Position numbers and translations under genes: made by a program. 46,990 nucleotides of DNA from a candidate division TA06 bacterium 32_111 (GTDB lineage: Bacteria; Hydrothermota; 32-111), in contig LGFX01000013.1 of assembly GCA_001508335.1 (NCBI GenBank), positions 1-46,990 of the forward strand. The letters are read 5' to 3'. Positions 26,982 through 36,095 of the stretch are shown piece after piece (position 1 is the first letter of the stretch; the number at the start of each line of letters is the position of its first letter). The notes beneath the pieces are model-generated. The model ran no database searches. It worked only from the letters and a program-made list of their open reading frames with translations, and was not told the DNA's origin.

Positions 26982-28805
26982 ATGAAATTTAACAAAAAAA
27001 TTAGAAATATAGCAATTATAGCACATGTGGATCATGGTAAAACAACACTCGTGGATTCAATGTTCAAACAGAGTGGAATCTTTAAAGTAAGGGATGGAAT
27101 AGAGGAAAGGATAATGGACTCTTTAGACCTTGAGAGGGAAAGGGGTATAACGATTGCTGCGAAAAACTGTTCTATCAACTATAAGGATATCAAGGTTAAT
27201 ATTATTGATACACCCGGTCATGCGGATTTTGGAAGTGAAGTTGAAAGAGCTCTCTTTATGGTTGATGGAGCGATTTTACTTGTTGATGCCTCTGAGGGAC
27301 CACTTCCACAAACAAGGTTCGTTTTAAAAAAGGCACTCGAAAAAGATTTGAAAATAATAGTTGTGATCAACAAAATAGATAGAAAGGATGCAAGAATTAA
27401 AGAGGTTTCAGATGAAATATTCGAACTTTTCGTCTCTCTTGATGCAACGGATGAACAACTCGATTACCCGATTTTGTACGCGGTTGGAAGGGATGGTATA
27501 GCAAAAAGAAAGATCGATGACGACTCAAAAGATCTCACTCCTCTTTTTGAATCTATTTACAACTATATACCAGCCCCATTATATAGGGATGATGATATTT
27601 TCCAAATGCTTGTCTGCGATCTCTCCTATTCGGATTATTTAGGAAGACTTGCTATAGGAAAAGTTATCAATGGAAATGTTAAGAAGAATGACCAACTCGT
27701 TTGTATAAACTCAGAAAGAGGTATAATACCTCTCACCGTTACAAAGTTGCAGGTTTACGAAGGCAACAGGATAAAAGAGGTTGAGAGTGTTGAAAGCGGT
27801 GAAATAATTGTTCTTGCAGGAGTAGAAGATGTGAGAATTGGTGATACTATCTGTAACAAAGATTTTCCAAAGAGTTTACCTGGAATCTTTATAAACGAAC
27901 CTGCCATTTCAATGGTTTTTACTGTTAACAGTTCACCACTTGCTGGAAGGGAAGGTAAAAATATTCAATCTAAAAAATTGAGAGAAAGGTTATATAAAGA
28001 AACTTTAAAAAATGTTGGGATTCAGGTTGAGGATAGTGTTGAACCGAACACTTTCATAGTTAAGGGTAGAGGGGAACTCCAACTTTCAGTTCTAATAGAG
28101 AGCATGAGGAGGGAGGGATTCGAACTTACAGTAGGAAGACCGGAGGTTATTTTTAAATATAAAGATGGGAAAAGATTTGAACCTATCGAACATATTTTCA
28201 TAGACACTGAGGATATGTATGTTGGAATAGTGACTGAAAAATTATCTTTGAGAAAGGGGATACTTTATAACCTTTCAACGAATGCTAACGGAAGGGTTAG
28301 AATGGAATTTTTAATCCCTTCGAGAGGACTTATAGGTTACAGATCGGAATTCCTGACCGATACCAGAGGAACGGGTATAATGAATGGTTACCTTGAATGT
28401 TATGAGGAGTATAAAGGTGATATACCTTCAAGAACAACCGGATCACTCGTTTCTGAAAAAGAGGGAAAAGCTGTTGCTTACGCTCTATCATATCTTGAAG
28501 AGAGAGGGAGACTTTTTATAGTCCCAAACGATCCAGTATATGAAGGCATGATAATAGGTGAACACAGTAAAGAGAATGATCTCAATGTTAACCCAACCAA
28601 AGAAAAAAGGTTATCCAATATGAGGTCAGTTTCTAAAGACGATTCCATACTCCTAACTCCGGTTGTTCCTATGACTCTTGAAAAAGCTATGGAGTTTATA
28701 AAAGATGATGAGATGATTGAGGTTACTCCCAGATCGATAAGGTTGAGAAAAAAGGTGTTATCAACATTGGAAAGGAGAAGGTTGAGAGGAGAAAAAAAGG
28801 AGTAG
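26982..28805 (+). CDS. typA: ribosome-associated GTPase TypA/BipA
   Basis: This is a translational GTPase of the TypA/BipA family, which acts on the 50S subunit in assembly and stress. The protein has 607 residues. G1 is AHVDHGKTT (14-22), G3 is DTPGHADFGSEVER and G4 is NKID. EF-G-like domains III and V and the family-specific C-terminal domain (about 480-600) follow. LepA is excluded by the C-terminus. AGAAGG lies six bases before ATG 26982. This is the last gene of the recF unit. No strong terminator hairpin follows it. Confidence 0.96.
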   Translation: MKFNKKIRNIAIIAHVDHGKTTLVDSMFKQSGIFKVRDGIEERIMDSLDLERERGITIAAKNCSINYKDIKVNIIDTPGHADFGSEVERALFMVDGAILLVDASEGPLPQTRFVLKKALEKDLKIIVVINKIDRKDARIKEVSDEIFELFVSLDATDEQLDYPILYAVGRDGIAKRKIDDDSKDLTPLFESIYNYIPAPLYRDDDIFQMLVCDLSYSDYLGRLAIGKVINGNVKKNDQLVCINSERGIIPLTVTKLQVYEGNRIKEVESVESGEIIVLAGVEDVRIGDTICNKDFPKSLPGIFINEPAISMVFTVNSSPLAGREGKNIQSKKLRERLYKETLKNVGIQVEDSVEPNTFIVKGRGELQLSVLIESMRREGFELTVGRPEVIFKYKDGKRFEPIEHIFIDTEDMYVGIVTEKLSLRKGILYNLSTNANGRVRMEFLIPSRGLIGYRSEFLTDTRGTGIMNGYLECYEEYKGDIPSRTTGSLVSEKEGKAVAYALSYLEERGRLFIVPNDPVYEGMIIGEHSKENDLNVNPTKEKRLSNMRSVSKDDSILLTPVVPMTLEKAMEFIKDDEMIEVTPRSIRLRKKVLSTLERRRLRGEKKE

Positions 28806-28839
28806 AAGGAAAAAGGTTATTAAATATCTTTTAAAATTC

Positions 28840-28868
28840 TTGACTATTTAGTTTTGATAAAATATAAT
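28840..28868 (+). promoter_or_regulatory. near-consensus promoter placed for a leaderless mRNA
   Basis: TTGACT (28840-28845) and a perfect TATAAT (28863-28868) have a 17-base spacer. Transcription should begin near 28875, and the ATG of the next gene is at 28877. There is no room for a Shine-Dalgarno sequence and none is present. This is the best promoter in the window. It would drive the long plus-strand unit from 28877 to about 44574. Confidence 0.75.
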
Positions 28869-28876
28869 ATAATTTT

Positions 28877-29485
28877 ATGAAAAAATTAAAACTTCTAATA
28901 TTAATCTTTGTTTTTTCGACGATTTTTGGTGCTGATATAAAAAATTCAACAGGTGCAATATATATTTCAAGGAATTACTTTTCCTATGTTGATTTTTTCA
29001 AATTCAAATCTATTTTAGATTCCTTAAATTTGAACTACTTTACCTTTTCGGATAGTCTTGATACTTGTATCTCTGAAACACTTGAAAAGGTAGTTCCTAA
29101 CACTGTTATTGATTCTATAAGTGTTTCAAATTTCGATTACCTTATAATACTTGGTGGAAGGGGAATAATCAAAGAAATCGAAAACAAGAAACTTTTAAAA
29201 CTAATAAAAGATGCGGATTCTACGGGGAAGTTTATTATCGCAATAGGTTTTGCTCCGGTTTTGCTTGTTAAAGCCAAAGTTACAGATGGTAAATTTATAA
29301 CCATGACTAACACTTATGTTCTTTACGAGAAGGTTAAAGATGTTAAGATAAAGTATGTTGATAGGGATATAGTTTCCTCAAAAAACCTTATTACAACTCA
29401 AACAAACGAAAACCTTGGACTTCTTTTTTCTAAATTTATGGAACTTTACAATGGTACTTCTTCTACAGAGAGTTTTGGAAAGTAA
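28877..29485 (+). CDS. secreted DJ-1/PfpI-like protein lacking the catalytic cysteine
   Basis: The protein has 202 residues and begins with a signal peptide (MKKLKLLILIFVFSTIFGA). The remainder looks like a DJ-1/PfpI flavodoxin-like domain: FDYLIILGGRG (86-96), KLLKLIKDADSTGKFIIAIGFAP (105-127), LVKAKVTDGKFIT and then NLITTQ. In active members the nucleophile elbow reads roughly AICHGP, but here it is AIGFAP, with Gly124 where Cys is expected. It is probably a non-catalytic, exported relative. The family call rests on pattern only. It overlaps dtd by 35 bases and starts directly downstream of a strong promoter. Confidence 0.6.
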   Translation: MKKLKLLILIFVFSTIFGADIKNSTGAIYISRNYFSYVDFFKFKSILDSLNLNYFTFSDSLDTCISETLEKVVPNTVIDSISVSNFDYLIILGGRGIIKEIENKKLLKLIKDADSTGKFIIAIGFAPVLLVKAKVTDGKFITMTNTYVLYEKVKDVKIKYVDRDIVSSKNLITTQTNENLGLLFSKFMELYNGTSSTESFGK

Positions 29486-29891
29486 AATTTTTGTTGATGG
29501 GCATATATTTTCAACAACCGGGAAAGGGCTTTTAATTTTTGTTTGTTTTAAAAAAGATGATATGAAAAAGCATATTGATTTTGAAAAGGTTGTCCAAAAA
29601 GTTTTAAATTTCAGAATTTTTGAGGATGAAAACAAAAAGTTCAACAGATCTATTAAGGATATTAAAGGAGAGATAATGCTTGTTTCTCAGTTCACCCTTG
29701 CAAGTAGAAATTTCGATGGTAACAGGCCTTCGTTCGATGATTCGTTAAGATTCGAAGATGCAAAAATTCTCTTTCAAAATCTTTATGAAAAGTTTTCTGA
29801 AAATATAAAAACCGAGAAGGGAAGTTTTGGAGATTATATGGAAGTCCATCTTATCAACGATGGACCAGCAACATTTATATTGGAGTTTTGA
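29451..29891 (+). CDS. dtd: D-aminoacyl-tRNA deacylase
   Basis: Dtd hydrolyses D-amino acids from mischarged tRNA. The protein has 146 residues from ATG 29451, where the family start MVLLLQRVLESKIFVDG (compare M+AVIQRV) begins; an upstream in-frame start at 29415 is not supported. Motifs: SQFTL (79-83) with RNFDGNRPSF, and the Gly-cisPro segment NDGPATF (136-142), where the usual NGPVT reads DGPAT. The start lies 35 bases inside the preceding gene. Confidence 0.93.
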   Translation: MVLLLQRVLESKIFVDGHIFSTTGKGLLIFVCFKKDDMKKHIDFEKVVQKVLNFRIFEDENKKFNRSIKDIKGEIMLVSQFTLASRNFDGNRPSFDDSLRFEDAKILFQNLYEKFSENIKTEKGSFGDYMEVHLINDGPATFILEF

Positions 29892-30706
29892 TGAAAAGTA
29901 TGACCGGTTATGTCAAACTCTCTAAAAGTATAAAAGGTTATGGAAGTGTAACCTGTGAAATCAGATCTGTAAATGGGAAAGGTTTGAACACCAACTTTAA
30001 AGTGCCCTATGAACTATCCATTCTTGAAAATGAACTTAGAAAAATAATATCAAAAAAGGTCAAAAAGGGAAATATCTCTGTTAACGTTCTTGTTAACTAT
30101 TCAAGTGATTACATACAGAATTTTGTTGAAACGAGGATAAAATCACTTGAAAAAGTTATGAGGATGGGAAATTATGAAAAATTTTTACCTCTCGTATATT
30201 CGGATGTTTCGAACTATATTCCTCTTGTGAAAAAAGTTGAAAGGAAAACTCTCATATCCGTAATAAAACTTTTCAAACTTTCACTCTCCTCTTTTGTGAA
30301 ATTCAGGGAAGAGGAAGGAAGTGAGATAAAAAAGATACTCCATCAATATATAAAGATCTTAAACTACAACATAAACTCTATAAAGGGATTATCAAAAAAG
30401 TGTGTTAGAGTGAAAAGGGAAAAACTTAAAAAAATTCTTGGTGAATACAACGAACAGTTAAAAAACGAACTCATTCTTTATGCTGAAAAAGTTGATATAA
30501 CAGAGGAGATAGATAGGTTTAAAATACATTTAAAAAGGTTGAAAAAGGAAGAATCAGGTTCTTCAATAACCTTCATTTTACAGGAACTTCAAAGGGAAGC
30601 TAATACTATATCATCAAAATCTGAAGATATCAGAATAATTGAGAAAGTTATAAGAATAAAAGAAATAATCGAGAAGATGAAGGAGCAGGTTGCAAATGTC
30701 GAATAG
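29891..30706 (+). CDS. yicC: YicC-family endoribonuclease
   Basis: YicC/YloC proteins are ring-shaped RNases. The protein has 271 residues from ATG 29891 (GGAG five bases upstream; a TTG at 29888 is also possible). The start MKSMTGYVKL and the C-terminal DUF1732 signature (ITFILQELQREANTISSKSED .. IKEIIEKMKEQVANVE) are diagnostic. The order yicC-gmk-rpoZ-coaBC is widely conserved in bacteria and supports the calls for all four genes. Confidence 0.93.
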   Translation: MKSMTGYVKLSKSIKGYGSVTCEIRSVNGKGLNTNFKVPYELSILENELRKIISKKVKKGNISVNVLVNYSSDYIQNFVETRIKSLEKVMRMGNYEKFLPLVYSDVSNYIPLVKKVERKTLISVIKLFKLSLSSFVKFREEEGSEIKKILHQYIKILNYNINSIKGLSKKCVRVKREKLKKILGEYNEQLKNELILYAEKVDITEEIDRFKIHLKRLKKEESGSSITFILQELQREANTISSKSEDIRIIEKVIRIKEIIEKMKEQVANVE

Positions 30707-31265
30707 AGGTTTTTTACTCATCCTATCATCACCTTCAGGTGGGGGGAAAACCACTCTGTGTAAAATGATACTCGAAAATATAAAAGATACAGTTTACTCC
30801 ATTTCAGCCACAACAAGGGAGAGGAGAAGCGGAGAAGTTGATGGTAAGGATTATTTCTTTTTAACTGAGGATGAATTTTTGAAAAAAGAGAAGGAAGGTT
30901 TTTTTGCTGAAACCGCAATAGTTCATGGTAAAAGGTATGGGACACCTAAAAGTTTTTTAGAGGATATGGTTAAAAAAGGAAAGATAGTTGTTATGGATAT
31001 TGATGTTGTCGGTGCTATGAATATTATAAAAAAATACCCTAACTCTGTTTCAATTTTCATAATGCCACCATCCTTTCAGGAACTTGAGAATAGGTTAAAG
31101 AGAAGGAGCAGGGATAAAGATGATGATATAAAAATTCGTCTCGAAAATGCGAAAAAAGAGATTGAATTTTCTAAACATTTCAAATATACTGTTATTAACG
31201 AAAATCTAAAAGATGCTTTTCAAAAGATAAAAGAGATAATAGAAAATGAAAAAAGGAGGATATAG
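30696..31265 (+). CDS. gmk: guanylate kinase
   Basis: Gmk phosphorylates GMP to GDP. The protein has 189 residues from ATG 30696, with AGGAG (30681-30685) upstream and an 11-base overlap with yicC. The P-loop is SSPSGGGKTT (11-20). The GMP-binding region STTRxxRxGE appears as SATTRERRSGEVDGKDYFF. The lid segment is ENRLKRRSRD. Together with guaA it supplies guanine nucleotides. Confidence 0.96.
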   Translation: MSNRGFLLILSSPSGGGKTTLCKMILENIKDTVYSISATTRERRSGEVDGKDYFFLTEDEFLKKEKEGFFAETAIVHGKRYGTPKSFLEDMVKKGKIVVMDIDVVGAMNIIKKYPNSVSIFIMPPSFQELENRLKRRSRDKDDDIKIRLENAKKEIEFSKHFKYTVINENLKDAFQKIKEIIENEKRRI

Positions 31266-31493
31266 ATGAAAGTTGTTCCAATCGATGAGATTTATAAAAA
31301 GGTCAAAAACAAGTATCTCGCTGTTGTTCTAATTGCCAAAAGAGCAAAAAAATACAATGAAGAAAATTATATCTATTTTGACTCGAGAAGTGAAAATCAA
31401 TCAAAAAATCTTCTAAAAAATGAACCGATAAAGGATGCTTTCAACGATTTCTTTGATGGACTTCTCGATGAAAGAATAAAGAATTATGAGTAA
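31266..31493 (+). CDS. rpoZ: RNA polymerase omega subunit
   Basis: Omega helps fold and assemble the beta-prime subunit of RNA polymerase. The protein has 75 residues. The family core is visible in IDEIYKKVKNKYLAVVLIAKRAKKYNE (compare NRYELVLVAAKRAR). AGGAGG precedes ATG 31266 (about 31256-31261). The position between gmk and coaBC is the standard one and makes this short gene secure. Confidence 0.88.
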   Translation: MKVVPIDEIYKKVKNKYLAVVLIAKRAKKYNEENYIYFDSRSENQSKNLLKNEPIKDAFNDFFDGLLDERIKNYE

Positions 31494-32640
31494 TATCCTT
31501 TTAGGTGTTACAGGTTGTATATCAGCCTACAAGGCAGCATCTCTTATCAGGGAGTTCAAGAAAAATGGTGATGATGTAAAAGTTATTCTGACTCAGAATG
31601 GGTCGAAATTCATAACTCCTTTAACTTTGAGAACTCTCTCAGAGAATAAAGTTTACACCTCTCTTTTCGATGATGAAAACGAGTGGTCAACCGAACATAT
31701 AAGTTTAAGCAGGTGGGCTGATATTTTTGTCGTTGCTCCCGCATCAGCAAATATTATTGGGAAATTCGCATCAGGTATCGCTGATGACCTTCTTTCAACA
31801 ACATTTTTATCTTTCGAAAAGAATGTTTTAATTGTACCCACTATGAATGAATCGATGTTTGAAAACAAAGCAACAGTTGAAAATATAAGAATTTTGAAGG
31901 AAAGGGGAGTAGTTGTTATGGAACCTGAAGAAGGTTTCCTCGCTTGTGGAGAGGAAGGTAAAGGCAGATTCCCAAAGGTAGAGAAAATTTTCCTTTTAAC
32001 GAATAGGTTGCTTTTCCCTGAAGAGAAGTTGAGAGGGAAAAGAGTGATAATAACAGGTGGTGGGACTTTTGAAAGGATAGATCCTGTCAGAGTTATCACC
32101 AACCTTTCTTCAGGTAGGATGGCTTTATCATTTGCAAAAGCATCTTTTTTCAATAAAGCGGAGAAGATACTTTTCGTTCATGGAAGGATGGATGAGAAAC
32201 CCTTCGATTTCTCTGAAAACGTTTATGTTGAAAGTTCAGAACATATGAAAAGTGTTTTGGAGAAGAATATTGATCGATACGACATACTTATAATGGCTGC
32301 TGCTGTTGCCGATTTTAGACCAGATTACAGTAAAGAAAAGATTAAAAAAAAGGAAGAATTTGATCTAAAACTTTGCAAAACTGAAGATATTTTGAAATCT
32401 TTGAAGGATAAAAAAATCTTAAAAATAGGTTTCGCTTTGGAAAGTGAGAAACATTTAGAAGAAGGGATGAAAAAGTTAAAAGAAAAAAATTTAGATTATA
32501 TAGTTATAAACGATAAAGAAAATTTAGGTAAAGAGAAAGGCTCTGTAGTAGTAATATCGAAAAACGGAGAAGAGTTGAGTATTAAAAATGTTGATAAATT
32601 TGAGATCGCATTGAAGGTTATTGAATGGATAAAATTTTGA
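31486..32640 (+). CDS. coaBC: bifunctional CoaBC (phosphopantothenoylcysteine synthetase/decarboxylase)
   Basis: CoaBC performs two steps of coenzyme A synthesis. The protein has 384 residues. The N-terminal flavin-dependent CoaC half starts ILLGVTGCISAYKAASLIREF, has His71 in EHISLSRWAD (active-site His by family), and has PASANIIGKFASGIADDLLS. The C-terminal CoaB half has ITGGGTFERIDPVRVITNLSSGRM and AAAVADFRP. ATG 31486 overlaps rpoZ by eight bases. Both halves look intact. Confidence 0.95.
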   Translation: MSNILLGVTGCISAYKAASLIREFKKNGDDVKVILTQNGSKFITPLTLRTLSENKVYTSLFDDENEWSTEHISLSRWADIFVVAPASANIIGKFASGIADDLLSTTFLSFEKNVLIVPTMNESMFENKATVENIRILKERGVVVMEPEEGFLACGEEGKGRFPKVEKIFLLTNRLLFPEEKLRGKRVIITGGGTFERIDPVRVITNLSSGRMALSFAKASFFNKAEKILFVHGRMDEKPFDFSENVYVESSEHMKSVLEKNIDRYDILIMAAAVADFRPDYSKEKIKKKEEFDLKLCKTEDILKSLKDKKILKIGFALESEKHLEEGMKKLKEKNLDYIVINDKENLGKEKGSVVVISKNGEELSIKNVDKFEIALKVIEWIKF

Positions 32641-33296
32641 AAAATATTTCAGATATACTTAAGTTCGAAAAAAAATTTCATAACAGGAAATTCGTTTTGA
32701 ACGAGGAAATAAGTTTTATTTCTCCCTTTGAGAATTTAAAAGAAGAGGTCTTAAAATGTTCAAGTTGTCCGATCTATAAAACAATAAAAAATAAAGTTTT
32801 TGGAACCGGACCGATTGATGCGAAACTCATGATTATAGGTGAAGCACCTGGAGTGGATGAGGACAGGGAAGGTTTACCCTTTGTTGGTAGGGCTGGCGAG
32901 AAACTTACAAAGATGCTTGAATATATTGGTATATCGAGACAGGATGTTTTTATAGCAAACATTCTTAAATGTAGACCTCCTCATAATGCAGACCCAACAC
33001 CTGAACAGATCTCAAACTGTTTCCCATTTTTGAAAAAACAGATTCAGATTATAAGACCAAAAATAATTTTGACTTTAGGCAGATATGCTGCAAGTGTTGT
33101 TACAGGTGGAAGTTCTTTGAGAATGGCAGATTACCTTAATAGGGATTTAACTTCCATATTTTTCAGTATACCTGTTATTTCTACATATCATCCTGCTGTT
33201 CTCCTCCATTCAAAAGGTGAAAAACTGGAAACGATAAGAAAACAGATGGCAAAGGATCTTAAAAGGTTAAAATCAAGGATGGATAAAATATGCTGA
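32625..33296 (+). CDS. family 4 uracil-DNA glycosylase (4Fe-4S)
   Basis: This enzyme excises uracil from DNA. The protein has 223 residues. Motif A is GEAPGVDEDREGLPFVGRAG (72-91). Four cluster cysteines are visible: Cys45 and Cys48 (LKCSSC), Cys116 (LKCRPP) and Cys132 (SNCFPF). The leucine-loop motif is STYHPAVLLHS. Family 4 is common in thermophiles but not limited to them. It starts 16 bases inside coaBC and its stop overlaps dnaB. Confidence 0.93.
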   Translation: MDKILKNISDILKFEKKFHNRKFVLNEEISFISPFENLKEEVLKCSSCPIYKTIKNKVFGTGPIDAKLMIIGEAPGVDEDREGLPFVGRAGEKLTKMLEYIGISRQDVFIANILKCRPPHNADPTPEQISNCFPFLKKQIQIIRPKIILTLGRYAASVVTGGSSLRMADYLNRDLTSIFFSIPVISTYHPAVLLHSKGEKLETIRKQMAKDLKRLKSRMDKIC

Positions 33297-34606
33297 GAGA
33301 GAAAGGTTTTTATTCGAGAGAAGCAGAAATGGCTGTTCTTGGCAGTATAATTCTCGATGCACAGAATATCTTAAACGATATAATTCCAAAATTGAAAGAG
33401 GAACATTTTTATTTTGCTGAGAATAAAAAGATATATGCAACAATTGTTAAGATGTATAATAACGCTGAAAAGGTTGGTATGGTAACCCTGAAAAACAGGC
33501 TTAAAAGGGAGAACATTTTGAATGAGGTGGGTGGAGATGAGTATTTACAGAAACTTGTTGAACAACTGGATCTTCTACCTCACATAGATGAATACATTAA
33601 GATTGTTGAGGAGTATTATGTTTTAAGACATCTTTTAAAAACTGCAAAGATGATAAGTGATAACTGTGCAAGCGATCTTGAAGTTGATACGATTATTGAA
33701 CAGGCGGAAAATGAAATCTTCAAGGTAAGGGAAGGTAGATACAAATCTGATATAGTTCCTATATCCGAAAAGATAGGTGAAGTTGAAAAGATGATAACAG
33801 GTTACATATCAAGGAAGGAACCTGTAACTGGACTTCCCACAGGATTTTCGGATCTTGATAAGATGACAACAGGTTTTCAGAAAGGAGATTTCATAGTTAT
33901 CGCTGCAAGACCCGGAGTTGGAAAAACGAGTTTTGCCTTGAATATTTTAATGAACCAATGTGTAAAACCCAATCCTGAAGAGGATAAAAGGAAAGGACTA
34001 ATTTTCTCCCTTGAGATGACATCAGAACAACTCATTCAAAGAATGTTATGCTCCTATGCCAATATTACTGGAACAGCATTAAGACAGGGAATTTTGAAAA
34101 AGGAGGATATCTACAATCTTTCGGTAGCCTATAAACATTTTGCTCAATCTGAGATCTATATAGATGATTCTACTAAAGGGACACCACTTGATATAAGGGC
34201 TAAATCGAGAAGGATGGCTCTGGATAAAAAGATAGATTTTATAATCATCGATTATATTCAGATGATGCATCTTGATAAAAAAGTAGAAAATAAGCAGGTT
34301 GAGATATCCGAAATATCAAGGTCTTTGAAACTTTTAGCAAAAGAGTTACATATACCAGTAATAGCGTTAGCACAACTTTCAAGATCAACCGAGAAGAGAA
34401 AAGAGAAACCTATACTTTCGGATATAAGGGATTCAGGTAGTATTGAGCAGGATGCTGATGTTGTTATTTTCATTCACAGGAAATTTGAACCTGGAACAAC
34501 ACTTGATAAAGCAACACTTATAGTTGCTAAACAGAGGAATGGTCCAACTGGAGAGATAGAAATGTTATTCGATTCTGCAAGGACACTTTTCAAACAGAAA
34601 GCTTAA
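33290..34606 (+). CDS. dnaB: replicative DNA helicase DnaB
   Basis: DnaB unwinds DNA ahead of the replication fork. The protein has 438 residues. The N-terminal helical primase-binding domain begins SREAEMAVLGSIILD (9-23). The RecA-like motor has Walker A ARPGVGKTS (206-214) and Walker B FIIIDYIQMM. The typical SRxxExRxxxxPxLSDxRxSGxIEQDAD segment follows. No intein or insertion is seen. Confidence 0.96.
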   Translation: MLREKGFYSREAEMAVLGSIILDAQNILNDIIPKLKEEHFYFAENKKIYATIVKMYNNAEKVGMVTLKNRLKRENILNEVGGDEYLQKLVEQLDLLPHIDEYIKIVEEYYVLRHLLKTAKMISDNCASDLEVDTIIEQAENEIFKVREGRYKSDIVPISEKIGEVEKMITGYISRKEPVTGLPTGFSDLDKMTTGFQKGDFIVIAARPGVGKTSFALNILMNQCVKPNPEEDKRKGLIFSLEMTSEQLIQRMLCSYANITGTALRQGILKKEDIYNLSVAYKHFAQSEIYIDDSTKGTPLDIRAKSRRMALDKKIDFIIIDYIQMMHLDKKVENKQVEISEISRSLKLLAKELHIPVIALAQLSRSTEKRKEKPILSDIRDSGSIEQDADVVIFIHRKFEPGTTLDKATLIVAKQRNGPTGEIEMLFDSARTLFKQKA

Positions 34607-34608
34607 AT

Positions 34609-35364
34609 ATGAAAAGTTTTATTGATGAGTTCATCACTATTTTTGGAGAATTTTTTCTTCTCTTTTATAACGTTTTTAAATCGCTAAAAAGAATTTTAAA
34701 AAATAGAAAGATAATAATTCTTGAGATATTTGAAATAATAAACGAATCTTTAGGGATATTCCTTCTCGCTTCACTTTTTGCCGGGATGGTTGCTGCATAT
34801 CAGACAGCGTATCAGGCAAGAAATTTTTTACCTTTGATATATATTCCAACTCTCATCACTCAAGCCGTTGTTCTTGAGATAGGACCTTTAATCTCTGGGA
34901 TAGGTTTATCTGGAAAAGTTGCAAGTCAAATATCTGCAGAGATAGCATCCATGAAAATTTCAGATCAGCTTGATGCTTTAGAACTTATGTCTATAGATCC
35001 TGTTGAATATCTGGTTATGCCAAAAGTTGTTGCGGCAATGTTCATAATTCCATTTTTGACTATCATATGTGAATTTTCCATTGTTTTCGGTTCTTTTATT
35101 ATATCAGTTTTGACATTAGGTTTAAGTCCTAACGAATTTTTGGAAGGGACAAAAAGGAGTTTTCAATTCTATCAACTTTTTGGAGGTCTTTTCAAATCTA
35201 TAGTTTTTGGTCTTTTCATAACTATGGTTGCATGTTTTTTTGGAATGAAGGCAAAAGTTGGAGCTAAATCGGTTGGAAAAGCAACAACATCATCCGTTAC
35301 TGTTTCAACGATCTCTGTAATAATTCTTGATTATCTTATAACAAGGATTCTTTTTGTATGGTAG
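34609..35364 (+). CDS. mlaE: MlaE-type ABC permease
   Basis: This is the inner-membrane permease of the Mla/MCE phospholipid transporter. The protein has 251 residues with five or so membrane helices. The family signature is in LITQAVVLEIGPLISGIGLSGKVASQISAEIASMKISDQLDALELMS, followed by MPKVVAAMFIIPFL. It is followed by an overlapping ATPase gene and an MCE-domain gene, in the order E-F-D, which makes a complete transporter core. MlaB and MlaC homologues are not seen in the window. Confidence 0.93.
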   Translation: MKSFIDEFITIFGEFFLLFYNVFKSLKRILKNRKIIILEIFEIINESLGIFLLASLFAGMVAAYQTAYQARNFLPLIYIPTLITQAVVLEIGPLISGIGLSGKVASQISAEIASMKISDQLDALELMSIDPVEYLVMPKVVAAMFIIPFLTIICEFSIVFGSFIISVLTLGLSPNEFLEGTKRSFQFYQLFGGLFKSIVFGLFITMVACFFGMKAKVGAKSVGKATTSSVTVSTISVIILDYLITRILFVW

Positions 35365-36095
35365 AAGTTAAAGATCTTACTAAAAGTTTTGGAAAGGAAG
35401 GAATTTTCGATATCAACCTAAATATAGAGTATGGGACAGTATGTGCTATTATTGGAAAGAGTGGTTCTGGAAAGAGTTTACTCCTTAAAAATATTCTTGG
35501 TCTTGTGAAACCGGATAAGGGAGAAGTTTATATTGATGGTATAAACATCCATAAGGCAAAAGAGAGTGAAATAAAAGAGATGAGAAAAAAGTTTGGGGTT
35601 CTTTTTCAGAATAACGCTCTTTTCGATTCTATGAGTGTTTTTGAAAATATCTCTTTACCTATAATTTACACTTTCCCCAATTATGACATAAAAAAACTCA
35701 ACGATGAGGTTATAAATATCTTATCCCTCCTTTCACTTCCAGACATAAGGGAAAAAAGTATAAAACAACTTTCAGGTGGTATGCAGAAAAGGGTCGCCAT
35801 TGCGAGATCCCTAATTACAAACCCAACACTTCTTTTTTACGACGAACCTACTACAGGACTCGATCCTCAAACAGGTAATAAAATAATTGAACTCATAAAA
35901 AATATTCATTACAAACTTGAGAAAACTACCGTAATAATAACACACGATTTGAGAGGTTTTCTCGATTTTGTTGATTGTGTAATACTTCTTGATAATGGTA
36001 GAGAACTTTTTTGTGGGAAAAAGGATGAATTTTTAAATTTTGAAAATGATATAGCAAAATCTTACCTTAAAATGGCAGGTTATTATGGAAGATAG
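35358..36095 (+). CDS. mlaF: MlaF-type ABC ATPase
   Basis: This is the ATPase of the Mla phospholipid transporter. The protein has 245 residues. Walker A is GKSGSGKS (33-40). The Q-loop is VLFQNNALFDSMSV. The ABC signature is LSGGMQ (138-143), Walker B is LLFYDEPTTGLDP (158-170), and the switch His is in ITHDLRG. The first bases overlap mlaE and the last 11 overlap mlaD, consistent with one complex. Confidence 0.95.
   Translation: MVEVKDLTKSFGKEGIFDINLNIEYGTVCAIIGKSGSGKSLLLKNILGLVKPDKGEVYIDGINIHKAKESEIKEMRKKFGVLFQNNALFDSMSVFENISLPIIYTFPNYDIKKLNDEVINILSLLSLPDIREKSIKQLSGGMQKRVAIARSLITNPTLLFYDEPTTGLDPQTGNKIIELIKNIHYKLEKTTVIITHDLRGFLDFVDCVILLDNGRELFCGKKDEFLNFENDIAKSYLKMAGYYGR

Noticed and set aside
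31653-32153. 166-codon open frame on the minus strand inside coaBC
   Set aside because: The plus-strand CoaBC motifs cover the same bases; the antisense product has no recognisable feature.
33290-34606. Intein in dnaB
   Set aside because: The motor domain runs without interruption from Walker A to the C-terminus and the length of 438 residues is normal.
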